A DNA stretch of 64,000 nucleotides from Eggerthella sp. YY7918 (lineage in GTDB: Bacteria > Actinomycetota > Coriobacteriia > Coriobacteriales > Eggerthellaceae). The translations under genes were made by a program, and so were the position numbers. Below, piece after piece: positions 63,199 to 64,000 of this stretch. Position 1 is the stretch's first letter, and each line of letters begins with the position of its first letter. The notes beneath the pieces are model-generated. The model made no database searches, was not told the DNA's origin, and was given only the letters and a program-made list of their open reading frames with translations. The DNA lies in assembly GCF_000270285.1 (NCBI RefSeq), contig NC_015738.1:1736001-1800000 (forward strand). Reading direction: 5' to 3'.

Positions 63199-64000
63199 TT
63201 AAAGCGCGTCGATAACCTTTGCAGATACCACGTTGCTGGGAGAGATAAGGATAGCACCAACAAGCCCCTCGTCAGGCACATCGACATAGAAGGTTCCACT
63301 TTTTGTTTCACCCATGACAAACAATTCTTCGTCTTGGGTGGAAACGACGATGTCGATACCCTCCACGTCTTCGACGTAAGCCGCATCGGTTGTCAGAACA
63401 ACGATGAAATCAACTTCGTGCTGGGTAAAGTACTCAACCTGCTTTTCTATAAGCCGTGTGGGCGTAAGCTTCGAAATGCTAAACACACCGAATCGGTGGG
63501 AACCCTTTTTGAGAATGGTCCCCTCCTCATAGGTTTCAATATGACTGCTATCAAGGGTGAAGACAACGGCGCCTTTTTCCTCGTAGCTCTGCTGCGCTTC
63601 GCTCAGGTTGACGACAGGCTTTTTGGTGGATGAACCCTGTGACGTGGTGTCCGCCGTACGCGGTTTCTCATCGGCAAGCGCATCTGAATCATCAACAGGC
63701 GGTATGATCGCGCTTGACTCATCGTCCTCAGGCAGCATACCCGAAGCACTATCCAACCCGTCATCGCCAAGCTGATTGTTAGCCGCATCGGAGAGTGTGG
63801 CGGAAGCAGAGGACTTCTTTGGCTTTTCCACGCCCTCGTAGAGAATAGCCGTGTACCCATCCATGCTGCCGAACGTATCATCGATATTCGAAGCAGCAAC
63901 GTTCCAAGAGTGCCCTGCGATCAAATACCACACAAGCCCCGTAAGGCTGAGCACAATAAGCCCAGCGAATACAACAAGGGCCGTTTTTTCGCGAGATTGA
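63199..64000 (-). CDS. Membrane-anchored protein with metallophosphatase-like end, 5' part outside window
   Basis: The frame is open from the window edge to the stop at 63199, giving about 266 residues. It starts inside the coding sequence (QSREKTALVVFAGLIVLSL), with one membrane helix. A long serine-, aspartate- and alanine-rich linker follows. The last about 100 residues (VEYFTQHEVDFIVVLTTDA, VEGIDIVVSTQDEELFVMG) look like the C-terminal half of a UshA-like calcineurin fold, but the metal-binding DxH and NHE motifs are not seen, so it may be inactive or a binding protein. A GTG at 63954 is an internal candidate start only. Confidence 0.65.
   Translation of the reverse strand, partial: QSREKTALVVFAGLIVLSLTGLVWYLIAGHSWNVAASNIDDTFGSMDGYTAILYEGVEKPKKSSASATLSDAANNQLGDDGLDSASGMLPEDDESSAIIPPVDDSDALADEKPRTADTTSQGSSTKKPVVNLSEAQQSYEEKGAVVFTLDSSHIETYEEGTILKKGSHRFGVFSISKLTPTRLIEKQVEYFTQHEVDFIVVLTTDAAYVEDVEGIDIVVSTQDEELFVMGETKSGTFYVDVPDEGLVGAILISPSNVVSAKVIDAL

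Noticed and set aside
1-64000. CRISPR array, tRNA, rRNA or transposase
   Set aside because: No regularly spaced direct repeats, no cloverleaf with CCA-proximal T-loop and no transposase motifs were found by eye; short tRNAs could be missed without a covariance search.

Overview
This window most likely comes from a strictly anaerobic gut member of the Coriobacteriia, close to the Eggerthellaceae. That placement is an inference from gene content: a Tat-exported FAD reductase with NrfD-type and multihaem cytochrome partners, a LuxR regulator with a large membrane domain, tandem YhgE/Pip proteins, a Y-family polymerase with a YolD-like partner, and LCP-type wall attachment. No rRNA, tRNA, CRISPR array, insertion sequence or phage genes were recognised. 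Most of the window reads as moderately GC-rich. The block at about 41.7-57.9 kb is visibly AT-richer.

Region 1 (1-19.4 kb) is mainly housekeeping: a partial class III fructose-1,6-bisphosphatase, a cysteine-less ArsC/Spx-like protein, Tex, a triple RidA fusion, PntAB transhydrogenase, a short UvrA-like ATPase behind a perfect palindromic operator, two tandem YhgE/Pip proteins, a FAD oxidoreductase ending in a Rieske domain, and an SOS-type polymerase/YolD pair with a LexA-like box.

Region 2 (19.5-25.4 kb) looks like a self-contained anaerobic respiration locus. A four-cluster ferredoxin, an NrfD-type membrane subunit and a Tat-lipoprotein FAD reductase lie on one strand. A GntR regulator, a slipin and a six-haem lipoprotein cytochrome lie divergently. 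Three copies of one operator-like motif sit at the two promoter regions, so the GntR protein probably controls both arms. The electron acceptor cannot be read from sequence.

Region 3 (25.4-41.7 kb) holds isocitrate dehydrogenase, an ABC exporter, a solute-binding lipoprotein with an unusual two-sensor MscS-type channel, a Ski2-like helicase, a bicupin with an MFS carrier, a VbhA-type antitoxin next to a truncated fic gene, EttA and a membrane LuxR regulator. Short repeats of the ATCCTTCGA/TCAGGATGACA type flank icd.

Region 4 (41.7-61 kb) is a surface-glycan cluster on one strand. It combines CDP-glucose synthesis (RfbF), a nucleotide-sugar dehydrogenase, a UXS-like decarboxylase, an RfbH-type 3-dehydrase, a ThDP enzyme, a Gfo/Idh/MocA oxidoreductase and an SDR with a nonulosonate module (NeuB and a cytidylyltransferase fused to a PseG-like domain), a GtrB-like transferase, two large membrane proteins, a flippase and an LCP ligase. 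No CDP-glucose 4,6-dehydratase is visible, so the sugar may be an unusual 3-deoxy or branched one. The LCP gene carries a run of 12 G and a second such run lies upstream of its promoter, which suggests phase variation.

Region 5 (61.2-64 kb) has TatA, a FAD-dependent oxidoreductase and the 3' part of a membrane-anchored protein cut by the window edge.
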